A stretch of 64,000 nucleotides of DNA from Pseudomonadota bacterium (GCA_021805565.1 JAJZFA010000033.1:62001-126000), one strand, 5' to 3'; shown: positions 17,730-26,264, counted from the stretch's first letter. Notes: generated by a model from the letters alone, not told the origin. A program made the numbers and translations.

Positions 17730-18697
17730 AGATAATCCGCCAACCGAGATTTGTACCATTCCAGTGTGCGTCCGATCCCGTCTTCCAGGGACGTACGCGG
17801 TTCCCAGCCCGACGCGGCGCGAAACGCGCTGTCGTCCGCATGATAACTACCAATGTCTATACGCGCCCGGTCCGCCGGAAATTCGCGCGTGGTGTAGGTT
17901 CCCCCACCGCCGGACAAGCGCACAACGATATCGGCCAGCTCCCGTAACGACGCCGGCGGCGATCCGCCGATGTTAAAGATGCGGCCATGGCAGGTCGGTT
18001 GTTCCGCCGCCGCGATGAATGCATCGGTTACGTCGTCGGCATAGGTCAGGTCGCGCAACTGGTCGCCGCCCCACACCTCGAACGGGCGGTATTCCAGCAC
18101 GCAACGAATCCAGATGCCCAGGAAGGTCTGGCGCGCATCGCGAATGCGCAGGCGCGGGCCGTAGCAGTTAGTAAGGCGCAACGACACGACAGGGCGATTG
18201 CGGACGCGATTTTCCAGCATCCAGTATTGCTCGCCGGCGAATTTCGACACGCCGTTGGCGTCGGGTGGGGCGACGGGCTGCTGCTCATCGACGGGCAGTT
18301 TTTCCACCCGGCCGTAGAACTGGCGCGTGGAGGCATGCACCACGATGGCGTCTGGCGCGGCCTCTCGCGCGGCCTGGATCAGACGGACCTGGGCGACGGC
18401 GTTGATATCGATATCTGCCAGCGGGTCGGCCTGGCCGCCCATGTGGCTGGTTTGCGCCGCCAGATTGAAGATGACGGATGCGCCCTCGCACATCGGCCGC
18501 AGGTCGATTTCACGGATGTCGCCGCGCACGAGATCGACCGTGGCGCCGTCCAGGTTGCGCGGATTGGCACCGCCGCCGAACAGAAATCCATCCAGCGCGG
18601 TGACCTTGGCGCCTCGTCGCGCCAAGGCATGACACAGGTTGGAGCCGAGGAATCCGGCGCCGCCCGTTACGAAGATTTTTTGGCCTGACCAGTTCAT
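17726..18697 (-). CDS. NAD-dependent epimerase/dehydratase (extended SDR)
   Basis: A 323-residue extended SDR acting on nucleotide sugars. The Rossmann motif is FVTGGAGFLGSNLCHALARRG; the next acidic residue and the NLAAQTSHMG segment fit sugar epimerases or 4,6-dehydratases. The catalytic YxxxK is altered: the expected Tyr is Asn (DANGVSKFAGEQYW, Lys retained), with the rest of the motif intact. Downstream segments LRLTNCYGPRLRIRDARQTFLGIWIR and EVWGGDQLRDLTYADDV are typical of one subgroup in which, as I recall, an NGxxK motif is conserved. It is translationally coupled to the DegT aminotransferase. Confidence 0.88.
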   Translation of the reverse strand: MNWSGQKIFVTGGAGFLGSNLCHALARRGAKVTALDGFLFGGGANPRNLDGATVDLVRGDIREIDLRPMCEGASVIFNLAAQTSHMGGQADPLADIDINAVAQVRLIQAAREAAPDAIVVHASTRQFYGRVEKLPVDEQQPVAPPDANGVSKFAGEQYWMLENRVRNRPVVSLRLTNCYGPRLRIRDARQTFLGIWIRCVLEYRPFEVWGGDQLRDLTYADDVTDAFIAAAEQPTCHGRIFNIGGSPPASLRELADIVVRLSGGGGTYTTREFPADRARIDIGSYHADDSAFRAASGWEPRTSLEDGIGRTLEWYKSRLADYL

Positions 18698-18829
18698 GCG
18701 GGCTTCTTACCGTGAGGCGATTCCGATTGCCACAGCGCGGTTGGTGTCGCTCCCAGCCTGCCGGCCGGCCGCTTGCTTGCGGCGCAATCGTACCTCGCTC
18801 CGTTCATCGGGGCATTCCCGCGTCCTACC

Positions 18830-19678
18830 TCAGGCGTCCGGCATGGCCTGCCGCCACAGGCTGGCCCGCGATCCGGCGATCAGGCTGAACGCCCACAGCG
18901 CCCCCGCCGTCAGCACGATCGCCGGCCCGGCCGGGATATCCAAATTATACGACAAAATCAGGCCCGCCACCGACGACAAACAGGCCAGCAGCACTGCCGT
19001 CCGAACCTGCCCGGCCAGGGAATTGGACCAATGTTGCGCTGCAACCGCCGGCAGCATCATCAGACCAACCGACATCAGCGTACCCAGCGCGACAAAGCCG
19101 GACACAACGCACAGCACGACCAGCACCAGGAAGATCAGGTGCCACAGCCCCCCCCTGCCCGCTGTCGCCGCCATGAAGCCTGGATCGAGACTCTCCAGCA
19201 CCAGCGGCCGCCAGATCAGCGCCAGGACGGGCAAGGTGACGGTTGCGACGCCCGCCATCCCGAACAACGCCGGGTCGTCCACCGCCAGTACGTTACCGAA
19301 CAGGATGTGCGTCAGATCGATACCGCGACGGCCGGCGATCAGCGCCACGCCCGCCGCCAGGGCGAGCAAATACAGGCCGGCCAACTGGCTGTCTTCCCGC
19401 CCGCCGGTACGGCGCGCAAGCCATCCGGCCAGCAGCGCCACGGTCAATCCGGCCACTACACCGCCGAGGCCCATCGCCCAGACGGACAGCCCCGCGAAGA
19501 TCGCACCCACGGCGATGCCCGGTAGCACGCCGTGTTGTAGCACGTCGCTCATGAGGCTCATGCGGCGCAAAACGAGGAACACGCCCAGGGGCGGTGCGGC
19601 GACCGATAGCGCCAGGCATCCCGCCAGGGCGCGGCGCATAAAGCCCAGCGTGAACGGCTCCAGCAGAAAATCCAGCAT
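18830..19678 (-). CDS. Metal-type ABC transporter permease (ZnuB/MntB family)
   Basis: A 282-residue permease of the ABC-3 family, which imports zinc or manganese. It begins FLLEPFTLGFMRRALAGCLALSVAAPPLGVFLVLRRMSLMSDVLQHGVLPGIAVG, which matches the family N-terminus (the conserved block is usually with S in place of Q before HG). About eight hydrophobic segments follow. Its ATG overlaps the ATPase stop as ATGA at 19675-19678. A longer frame to 19813 lies in the ATPase gene and was rejected. No periplasmic metal-binding protein (ZnuA type) is found anywhere in the window, so the partner is elsewhere or absent. Confidence 0.9.
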   Translation of the reverse strand: MLDFLLEPFTLGFMRRALAGCLALSVAAPPLGVFLVLRRMSLMSDVLQHGVLPGIAVGAIFAGLSVWAMGLGGVVAGLTVALLAGWLARRTGGREDSQLAGLYLLALAAGVALIAGRRGIDLTHILFGNVLAVDDPALFGMAGVATVTLPVLALIWRPLVLESLDPGFMAATAGRGGLWHLIFLVLVVLCVVSGFVALGTLMSVGLMMLPAVAAQHWSNSLAGQVRTAVLLACLSSVAGLILSYNLDIPAGPAIVLTAGALWAFSLIAGSRASLWRQAMPDA

Positions 19679-20334
19679 CAGGCGGCCTGGATCCCCGTGT
19701 CCGCATCCCATTGCGCCGTTTGGCCCGCCAGCAGCAGCGTATGGGGAAAGTGACGGCGCACCATGTCCATGTCGTGCAGCACGGCGATCACGGTGCGGCC
19801 TTGTGCGTGCCATTCGTGGACGACCGACAGTAAAAGCTGGGTGCTGGCGGCATCGACGGCGGTAAACGGCTCATCCAGCAGGATTAACCGAGCATCCCGG
19901 ACGATGGTACGGGCGAACAGAAGGCGCTGAAACTGCCCGGCCGACAGGGCCTGGACCGGACGCCGGTCCATCCCGTCCAGTCCGGTGCGGGACAGCGCCG
20001 CCGTCGCGGCCGCCAGTTGGTCCCGGCCGATCTGGCGGAATGGCCCAACTCGCGGCGCGGCCAGGGCCACCACGTCGCGACAGGCGATGGGAAACGACCG
20101 GTCGAGCTGGCTTCCCTGCGCGAGCAGAGCGATATCCGCCGGTTCCAGGCCGTGCCGGACGATGCGGCCGCCGGACAGCGGATGCAGCCCGGCGATCGCC
20201 CGCAGAAGCGTTGTCTTGCCTGAACCGTTCGGCCCCGTCAGTGCGGTCAGGCTACCAGACGCAATCGTGCCGGACACACCGGACAGCACGATCCGGCCGT
20301 CATGGCGCAATTCAACGTCATCGAAGGTAATCAT
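19678..20334 (-). CDS. Metal-type ABC transporter ATP-binding protein
   Basis: A 218-residue ABC ATPase. Walker A is GPNGSGKTT (residues 34-42), the Q-loop is in LLAQGSQLDRSFP, the signature is LSAGQ, Walker B is LILLDEP, and the switch His is in VLHDMD. The LDRSFP segment after the Q-loop is typical of zinc/manganese-family ATPases. The ATG at 20334 overlaps, as ATGA, the stop of a 33-residue membrane ORF upstream, so the longer frame to 20448 was rejected. Energises the permease encoded next to it. Confidence 0.93.
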   Translation of the reverse strand: MITFDDVELRHDGRIVLSGVSGTIASGSLTALTGPNGSGKTTLLRAIAGLHPLSGGRIVRHGLEPADIALLAQGSQLDRSFPIACRDVVALAAPRVGPFRQIGRDQLAAATAALSRTGLDGMDRRPVQALSAGQFQRLLFARTIVRDARLILLDEPFTAVDAASTQLLLSVVHEWHAQGRTVIAVLHDMDMVRRHFPHTLLLAGQTAQWDADTGIQAA

Positions 20335-20432
20335 CGTGCCCACAGAACCGCCGCCCACACAGCGGCCAGCACCGCCGCCACCAGAAACAGACGGGCGGCG
20401 GCCCCGGACACCGGCGATAATGGGTCGTTCAT
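20331..20432 (-). CDS. Small 33-residue membrane protein at the head of the metal ABC operon
   Basis: An open frame too short for routine calling. It has a good AGGGG ribosome site ending five bases before its ATG at 20432, and its TGA overlaps the ABC ATPase ATG as ATGA, exactly like the other junctions of this operon. The product starts MNDPLSPVSGAAAR, then a single strongly hydrophobic segment of about 18 residues (LFLVAAVLAAVWAAVLWA) and a final Arg. It looks like a single-pass inner-membrane microprotein, possibly an accessory subunit of the transporter. I know no named family. A pure leader ORF for translational coupling is the alternative. Confidence 0.6.
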   Translation of the reverse strand: MNDPLSPVSGAAARLFLVAAVLAAVWAAVLWAR

Positions 20433-20433
20433 G

Positions 20434-20462
20434 TCCAACCCCTAACATTGCCAGGGGTTGGA
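20434..20462. promoter_or_regulatory. Perfect 10-bp dyad over the ABC operon ribosome site
   Basis: TCCAACCCCT (20434-20443) and AGGGGTTGGA (20453-20462) form a perfect inverted repeat with a nine-base loop. In the minus-strand mRNA the second arm is the ribosome site of the small ORF starting at 20432, so a hairpin would hide it. As DNA, the 29-bp dyad lies in the divergent space between the metal ABC operon and the DUF445 gene and could bind a dimeric metalloregulator. It does not look like the AT-rich Zur/Fur boxes I know. Confidence 0.55.
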
Positions 20463-20495
20463 CGGAAGAGAGGCGGTCCCCTAAACACCCGGCGG

Positions 20496-21767
20496 ATGAC
20501 CGATCCCGATCCAGATATCGCCGCGCGGCGCGGCCTGCGCCGGTTCCGCCTGTTTGCCACCGCGCTGCTGGTGTCGATGGCAGCCCTGACCGTCGCCAGC
20601 TATTTCATGCCGCCCACGTGGTGGAACGGTCTGCTGCAGGCTTCGGCAAAAGCGGGGCTGGTCGGCGGTATCGCCGACTGGTTTGCCATAACCGCGCTGT
20701 TCCGCCACCCGCTTGGCATCCCTATTCCGCACACCGCCATCATTCCCAACCAGCGTCTCCGCCTCGGCCAGGCACTCGGACGCTTCGTGGCCACGCATGT
20801 CTTCACCAATGCGGAGGTATCCAAGGTTCTGGGAGGGCTGGATCTGCCCAATATCGTGCATCGCTTCCTGGCCGATCCGGAGTCGGCGCGTCCGGCGGCC
20901 GTCGCGCTGTCCGGCATGCTGCCGGGCCTTCTGGCCACCGTCGAAGACGGGCGCGCCCGGCGTATCCTTGCCCGCGTCGTGCCGCGGATCGCCGGCGGAC
21001 CGGCAGCGGGCCTGGTGGTCGCAAGGGCCCTACACAGCCTGGTGGATGGCGGCCGGCATCAGGAGGTGTTCGGCTTCATCCTGGGACAGTTGAAAACCGC
21101 GCTGGCCGGCCGGGAAGACGCGCTGCGCACGGCGATCGAAGAGCGCGTGCGCGAGCAGGGCGGACGGCTGGTCGGCTGGGCGCTCGGCGCGTCCATCGCC
21201 CGCCGCGTGCTGGCCCAGATCAACGCGGAACTGGATAAAATGAGTCCGGACGGGTCGGAGTTGCGCGCCGCCTTCGACGAATGGGTGCGCCGCGAGATCG
21301 GCCGCATGGAGACAGACCCCGAACGCGCGGCCGAGGTTGGCGCGGCGATCCGCCGGGTGGTCGCGCACGAGACGATCCAGGCGTGGATGTGGGATATCTG
21401 GGCGCGCATCCGGGTCGGGCTGGAAGCCGATATCGGCAAACCGAACGGGCGCGTGGTGGCTTACATCGAGGCGGGACTGGCGAACCTGGGCGCGATACTG
21501 GAAACCGACCCCATGGCGCGCGTGCGGTTACAGTCGGCGGTGGAAGGGATTGTCCGCGGCCTGCTGCCCGCCGGACGAGCAAACGTCGCCGCATTTATCG
21601 CCGGCGTGGTGGCGAACTGGGATCCGGCGACGGTGGTGGACCGGCTGGAACTGCGGGTGGGCAAGGACTTGCAATATATTCGTATGAACGGGACCATCGT
21701 CGGATTCCTGATAGGCGGTCTGCTGTATGCGGTGCTGGGTTCGCTTTTCGGCCAGACCGGTTTCTGA
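20496..21767 (+). CDS. DUF445 family membrane protein
   Basis: A 423-residue DUF445 protein. It has an N-terminal hydrophobic segment (FRLFATALLVSMAALTVASYFMP), the hallmark GLVGGIADWFAITALFRHPLGIPIPHTAIIPNQRLRLGQALGRFV, a long alpha-helical middle, and a C-terminal hydrophobic segment (IVGFLIGGLLYAVLGSLF). This gives the usual topology of two membrane anchors with a large soluble helical part. The family function is unknown. ATG 20496 was chosen because the family begins here. Divergent from the metal ABC operon across a perfect dyad. Confidence 0.92.
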   Translation: MTDPDPDIAARRGLRRFRLFATALLVSMAALTVASYFMPPTWWNGLLQASAKAGLVGGIADWFAITALFRHPLGIPIPHTAIIPNQRLRLGQALGRFVATHVFTNAEVSKVLGGLDLPNIVHRFLADPESARPAAVALSGMLPGLLATVEDGRARRILARVVPRIAGGPAAGLVVARALHSLVDGGRHQEVFGFILGQLKTALAGREDALRTAIEERVREQGGRLVGWALGASIARRVLAQINAELDKMSPDGSELRAAFDEWVRREIGRMETDPERAAEVGAAIRRVVAHETIQAWMWDIWARIRVGLEADIGKPNGRVVAYIEAGLANLGAILETDPMARVRLQSAVEGIVRGLLPAGRANVAAFIAGVVANWDPATVVDRLELRVGKDLQYIRMNGTIVGFLIGGLLYAVLGSLFGQTGF

Positions 21768-21781
21768 ACGGAGCGCAGCCC

Positions 21782-22786
21782 ATGGTACAGCTTTCGGTCC
21801 TCGACCAATCGACCATCGTGACCGGCCGGTCACCGGATGAAGCAATCCGCGAAAGCATCGCCCTGGCACAACACTGCGAGGCACTGGGGTATGCACGATA
21901 TTGGTGTGCCGAACACCACAATTCCGACAGCCAGGCCGGGACGGCACCAGAGATTCTGATCGCCGCGATCGCCGCGACCACGCATCGCATCCGTGTTGGA
22001 TCGGCCGGGGTGATGCTACCGCACTATTCCGCCCTGAAGGTCGCCGAACAGTTCCGCGTTCTGGAAGCCATAGCGCCCGGCCGGATCGATCTGGGCCTCG
22101 GCCGGGCACCGGGGTCCGATGGACGCACGGCGTTTGCGTTGAACCCCCGGGCGGAGACGGCGGCAGACCAGTTTCCGGCCGATGTGCGCGATCTGCTGGC
22201 ATGGCTGTCCGGCAACAAATTGATGGAAGGCCATCCGTTCCGCGACATTCGCGCGCAACCGGCCGGTCCGGCCGCACCCGAAGTGTGGATCCTCGGCAGT
22301 TCCGATTACGGCGCGCAGGTCGCCGCATATTTCGGGCTGCCGTTCTGTTTTGCCCATTTCATCACCGACGGGGCCGGTGTCGAGCAGGCACTGGCGGTGT
22401 ATCGCGATGGCTATCGCCCCAGTACGAGACACCCGCTTCCGCACGCGGCGCTTTGCGTGTGGGCAATGGCGGCGGAGACGGCGACCGAGGCCGCGTATTT
22501 GTTCCGGTCGCGGGAAATCTGGCGGCTGAACCGCGACCGTGGCGTATTCACGGCACTTGCATCACCCGATGAAGCCGCCGGACACGCTTATTCGAGTGTG
22601 GAAGCGGAGCGTATTGCCCGCTTGCGGGAACGCGCATTCTACGGCACCCCGGACGTTGTCGCGGCCCGATTAAACGCGCTGGCAACGGCCCACGACGTTA
22701 CGGAAATCGCTGTCCTGACAACCTTGCACGACAAGTCGGCCCGGCGCCGGTCTTATGCGCTGCTGGCACACGAGATGATGCCATGA
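21782..22786 (+). CDS. LLM class flavin-dependent oxidoreductase (group 1)
   Basis: A 334-residue bacterial-luciferase-like monooxygenase of the group whose N-terminus reads VQLSVLDQSTIVTGRSPDEAIRESIALAQHCEALGYARYWCAEHHN. Further markers are IRVGSAGVMLPHYSALKVAEQFRVLEAIAPGRIDLGLGRAPGSD and the C-terminal LTTLHDKSARRRSYALLAHE. These proteins bind FMN or F420 in a TIM barrel; natural substrates for this group are unknown. The ATG at 21782 follows the DUF445 stop by 14 bases and has a GGAG-type site, so the two are probably in one transcript. Confidence 0.9.
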   Translation: MVQLSVLDQSTIVTGRSPDEAIRESIALAQHCEALGYARYWCAEHHNSDSQAGTAPEILIAAIAATTHRIRVGSAGVMLPHYSALKVAEQFRVLEAIAPGRIDLGLGRAPGSDGRTAFALNPRAETAADQFPADVRDLLAWLSGNKLMEGHPFRDIRAQPAGPAAPEVWILGSSDYGAQVAAYFGLPFCFAHFITDGAGVEQALAVYRDGYRPSTRHPLPHAALCVWAMAAETATEAAYLFRSREIWRLNRDRGVFTALASPDEAAGHAYSSVEAERIARLRERAFYGTPDVVAARLNALATAHDVTEIAVLTTLHDKSARRRSYALLAHEMMP

Positions 22787-22803
22787 TAGGGAAATACGCG
22801 GCA

Positions 22804-22843
22804 GCCGGCGAAATGGCCCGGCGCTTCGCCAGCCTCGGTTTTT
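22804..22843 (+). terminator. Probable intrinsic terminator after the LLM gene
   Basis: GCCGGCGAA (22804-22812) pairs, with one mismatch, with TTCGCCAGC (22825-22833), followed five bases later by TTTTT (22839-22843). It lies between two convergent genes and fits a plus-strand rho-independent terminator, though the gap before the T-run is longer than usual. Confidence 0.45.
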
Positions 22844-22880
22844 GTCATACAGCGCGGCGGAGCGCGCAGTTCTTTTCTAA

Positions 22881-23156
22881 TTACGCGCGTCCGGTGGACC
22901 TTTGGACGCCAGACGCTTTTTGCGCCCGCCACATCCGGTAACGAAGCATCGCCCAGGCCACGATCGCCGCGCCGAACGCCACCGGCAAAACGATCAGCGC
23001 AATCCAAAGCGCGAACGCCGCCAGCGACAGCGCGCCGGCCAGAACCGCGATGACAATCGCCCACATCAGAATGCGGCTGGAAATCGGCGCGGCTGGCGGC
23101 AAGACAAACTGGCCGTCGGCGGTCATTTCCAGTTCGGGGGGACGGCGCTCATTCAT
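22881..23156 (-). CDS. Small membrane protein, function unknown
   Basis: A 91-residue protein. The N-terminus is soluble (MNERRPPELEMTADGQFVLPPAAP) and is followed by about 45 hydrophobic residues (ILMWAIVIAVLAGALSLAAFALWIALIVLPVAFGAAIVAWAML) that would make two membrane helices, then a basic tail (RYRMWRAQK), which suggests the tail is cytoplasmic. ATG at 23156 was preferred to 23228. Similar short two-helix proteins are common in alphaproteobacteria, but I recognise no function. Convergent with the upstream LLM gene and divergent from the next one. Confidence 0.7.
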   Translation of the reverse strand: MNERRPPELEMTADGQFVLPPAAPISSRILMWAIVIAVLAGALSLAAFALWIALIVLPVAFGAAIVAWAMLRYRMWRAQKASGVQRSTGRA

Positions 23157-23262
23157 GACGACGATGTGGCATGTGCCGTATCCAGCTTCAAGCCCGGCGT
23201 TGCCGGAAGGCGATATTCGCGCGACCATGCCTTCTCATCGGCGAATCCCAGGAGCGACCGTC

Positions 23263-24252
23263 ATGAAAGTTGGCCTGTTTATCAACACGCAGTACCCGCA
23301 AGACGTGAACGTGGCGGCACAAATTCCCGCCCTGGTCGATCAGGTCCGCGTAGCCCGCGACGCCGGCTTCCGCTCGCTATGGTTCCCGCATCACTGGCTG
23401 ACGGCACCGATGCAGATGCTGCAGATCATGCCGGCGATGGCATTCCTGGCCGCCGAGGCAAAGGGCATGACCATCGGCCCCAACATCCTGATTCTGCCGC
23501 TGCTGAACCCGATGCATGTGGCCGAGGAAGCCGCCACGCTGGACGTGCTGACCGGCGGAAACTATGTGCTGGGTGCCGGTCTGGGATACCGCGAGCCGGA
23601 ATTCGGCGCATTCGGGATTCCGCTGGCCGACCGGGCCGGACGCTTCAGCGAAAGCGTGACTCTGATGCGTAAGCTGTGGGCCGGTGGCCCCGTAACGCAT
23701 GAAGGAAAATTTTTCACTGTCCGGGATGCGGGAATTAGCCTGAAACCGATCCGTCCAGGCGGCGTGCCAATTTATATTGCCGGGCTGGTCGATTCCTCGG
23801 TTCGCCGGGCAGCGCGGATCGGGGATGCCTGGCTGATCGCCAATGCATCGTCGATCCAGGAAATCGCCCCGCGGATGGCAACCTATCGGGCCGCCCTGGG
23901 GGAATATGGACGAACGCCGCTTGAATTTCCCATCGCCCGGGAATGCTACGTAGGCAGCAGCCGGACCACGGCGTACGCCGAGTGCAAGGCGGCGCTGGAA
24001 TATAAATACGCGGCCTATGCGGCTTGGGGAATGACCAGCCCGATGCAAGGCGTGTCATTCGAGGACTTCGCCAAGGATCGTTTCATCATCGGCGACAAGG
24101 AGTCGGTGAAAGACGAAATTCTGCGCTATGCCGCCTTGCTCGGTGTGGACCACTTCATCATACGCAGCCAATGGCCGGGCCTGGAGCAGGACAAGGTGCT
24201 GGCTTCGATCCGGCGGCTGGGCGAGATTTTCGCGACTCTTCGAGACGGCTGA
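23263..24252 (+). CDS. LLM class flavin-dependent oxidoreductase
   Basis: A 329-residue luciferase-like monooxygenase. Seen: MKVGLFINTQYPQDVNVAAQIPALVDQVRVARDAGFRSLWFPHHW at the start (first barrel strand and helix), GPNILILPLLNPMHVAEEAATLDVLTGGNYVLGAGLGYREPEFGAFGI (flavin-binding strand region), and PIYIAGLVDSSVRRAARIGDAW. These are typical of flavin/F420-dependent oxidoreductases. A GGAG site precedes ATG 23263. This is the second of three LLM proteins in the window; the three differ strongly and are not recent duplicates. Confidence 0.9.
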   Translation: MKVGLFINTQYPQDVNVAAQIPALVDQVRVARDAGFRSLWFPHHWLTAPMQMLQIMPAMAFLAAEAKGMTIGPNILILPLLNPMHVAEEAATLDVLTGGNYVLGAGLGYREPEFGAFGIPLADRAGRFSESVTLMRKLWAGGPVTHEGKFFTVRDAGISLKPIRPGGVPIYIAGLVDSSVRRAARIGDAWLIANASSIQEIAPRMATYRAALGEYGRTPLEFPIARECYVGSSRTTAYAECKAALEYKYAAYAAWGMTSPMQGVSFEDFAKDRFIIGDKESVKDEILRYAALLGVDHFIIRSQWPGLEQDKVLASIRRLGEIFATLRDG

Positions 24253-24390
24253 CCCCAAATACGGTCCGGATCAGGATGAACCCGTGCCCGGCACAAAAAT
24301 CGCGATGCATCGGCGGGGCCTTGGCGGTAATGTCGGGCGGTATCTAGATTATGCCCCGCCGAAACGAACGATCCAGAAAGGTTTAGCCCG

Positions 24391-25044
24391 ATGAGTGCCT
24401 TACGCGGCGCGATTGTCCCCGTCACGCCCTTTCAACAAAACTGTGCGATTCTGTGGGACGACGACAGTAAGGCCGGGATGGTGGTCGATCCTGGCGGCGA
24501 TGTGGGCAAAATTCTGGCCGCCATTGCCCAGACCGGTGCCCGCATTGAAAAAATCGTGCTGACCCACGGACATCTGGACCACGCGGGCGGGGCCGCGGGT
24601 CTGCGCGATGCGTTGGAGGCAGCTTCTGGCGGGCCGGTCCCGGTGGAAGGACCGGACGCGCGAGACGCATTCTTACTCGATGGCATCGCCGCGCAGGCCG
24701 CGTCATACGGGTTCGAGGCCAGCAACGTCACCCCGGACCGGTGGATGCAAGAAGGCGATGTGCTAACCCTTGGGCCGCATCGGTTCGACGTGCTGCACTG
24801 CCCCGGACATACGCCGGGGTCGCTGGTTTTTGTCAATGCCGCCGCGCGGTTCGCGCTGGTGGGCGACGTATTGTTCCAGGGATCGGTCGGACGAACCGAT
24901 TTTCCGTATGGCGACCACGCCGCCCTGATCGACGCGATCAAAACCAAGCTGCTGCCGCTGGGCGACGACATGTCCTTTCTGTGCGGGCACGGTCCTGGAT
25001 CGACCATCGGAGCGGAGAAAGCGAGCAACCCATTCCTGCGCTGA
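24391..25044 (+). CDS. MBL-fold metallohydrolase (YcbL/GloB-like)
   Basis: A 217-residue metallo-beta-lactamase-fold protein. The zinc motif THGHLDH occupies residues 58-64; later ligands are in LHCPGHTPGSLVF, ALVGDVLFQGSVGRTDFPYGD and FLCGHGPGSTIG. The short length and the GRTDFP segment fit the YcbL branch of glyoxalase-II-like hydrolases, which cleave thioesters such as S-lactoylglutathione. Its stop lies just before, or overlaps, the DNA methyltransferase gene downstream. A weak promoter-like pair (TTGGCG 24321, TAGATT 24345) lies upstream. Confidence 0.9.
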   Translation: MSALRGAIVPVTPFQQNCAILWDDDSKAGMVVDPGGDVGKILAAIAQTGARIEKIVLTHGHLDHAGGAAGLRDALEAASGGPVPVEGPDARDAFLLDGIAAQAASYGFEASNVTPDRWMQEGDVLTLGPHRFDVLHCPGHTPGSLVFVNAAARFALVGDVLFQGSVGRTDFPYGDHAALIDAIKTKLLPLGDDMSFLCGHGPGSTIGAEKASNPFLR

Positions 25045-25064
25045 AACCCCTGGCGCAGCTCGAT

Positions 25065-26264
25065 TTGTTGCCGGCCGATCCGGCACCGGCACCGGTTTTT
25101 ATCGACGCGCTGCGGCAATTTACGTTCGGCGGCGCGCCAACGCTTGAAACCGAGGATGGCGGCCTGCGGTATTTCGTGAATGCGTTCTGGACCGCCGGTC
25201 AGCGGCGCGGCCACAGCATCCACGAAATCAGTTACCGGGCGTGCTTCAAGTCGCAACTGCCGGGGTTTTTTATCGAGCGCCTGACCGCGCCGGGCGACCG
25301 GGTTTTCGATCCGTTTTCCGGTCGCGGCACGACGGCGGTGCAGGCCGCGCTGATGGGCCGCGCGCCGGCGGCCAACGATGTCAATCCGTTGAGCGCGATG
25401 CTGTGCGCGCCGCGGCTCGATCCGCCGCCGATGGCCACGATCGGCGCCCGGTTGGCGGCGCTCGATCTGTCCGGGCCAGATGCAGGACCGGGCACGGACG
25501 ATCTGCTGGCGTTCTATCATCCCGGCACGCTGCGGCAGATTATCGCGTTGCGGGACCGGTTGCGGGCAGACACCGATCCGGTGGATGCCTGGATCCGGAT
25601 GGTGGCGATCAACCGGTTGACGGGTCATTCGCCGGGGTTTTTCTCGGTTTATACGATGCCGCCGAATCAGGCGGTTTCCGCGAAATCCCAGCGCAAGATC
25701 AACGAGGCGCGGGTGCAGGTGCCGCCGTTGCGGGATGTGCGGGCGATTATCATGAAAAAGACGGTCAGCCTGCTGTCCGGCGGATCGCCGCCGCCGCATC
25801 CGCCGGCGATTTTGCTGACCGGGCCGGCCGATCGCACGCCCGGCCTGGGCGATGCATCAGTCGATCTGATCGTCACGTCGCCGCCATTTCTGGATGTTGT
25901 GGATTACCAGGGCGATAACTGGCTGCGATGCTGGTTCGCCGGTATCGATCCGGCGGATGTGCGGATCGACCGGCACCGCGATATCGCGGCCTGGGAAGGT
26001 TTTGTGCGGCGCGCGCTGGAAGAATTCGCCCGGGTGGTTCGTCCTGGCGGTTTTGTGGCGTTCGAGGTGGGCGAAGTGCGGGGCGGCCGCGTGCGGCTGG
26101 AACGCCATGTCGCGGCGGCTCTGCAGGGTTTGCCGTTCGGTCTGCTGGGGGTGATGGTGAACCAGCAGGATTTCACCAAGACGGCGAATTGCTGGGGTGT
26201 GAACAACAATAGCGGCGGGACGAACACCAACCGTATTGTCATGGCGGTGCGACTCGGTGCTTGA
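25065..26264 (+). CDS. Orphan DNA methyltransferase (N4-cytosine/N6-adenine type)
   Basis: About 399 residues from the chosen TTG. Motif I is FDPFSGRGTTAVQAALMGR (residue 82 on) and motif IV is IVTSPPFLD (residue 271 on), so the SAM-binding motif precedes the catalytic motif. In the common beta-class enzymes with a DPFxGxGTT motif the order is reversed. The protein ends in a WGVNNNSGGTNTNR segment. No restriction nuclease lies nearby, so it acts alone in DNA modification, if on DNA at all. The start is uncertain: no ATG is present at the 5' end, and TTG 25065, CTG 25041 (overlapping the MBL stop) or GTG 24981 are candidates. Confidence 0.75.
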   Translation: MLPADPAPAPVFIDALRQFTFGGAPTLETEDGGLRYFVNAFWTAGQRRGHSIHEISYRACFKSQLPGFFIERLTAPGDRVFDPFSGRGTTAVQAALMGRAPAANDVNPLSAMLCAPRLDPPPMATIGARLAALDLSGPDAGPGTDDLLAFYHPGTLRQIIALRDRLRADTDPVDAWIRMVAINRLTGHSPGFFSVYTMPPNQAVSAKSQRKINEARVQVPPLRDVRAIIMKKTVSLLSGGSPPPHPPAILLTGPADRTPGLGDASVDLIVTSPPFLDVVDYQGDNWLRCWFAGIDPADVRIDRHRDIAAWEGFVRRALEEFARVVRPGGFVAFEVGEVRGGRVRLERHVAAALQGLPFGLLGVMVNQQDFTKTANCWGVNNNSGGTNTNRIVMAVRLGA

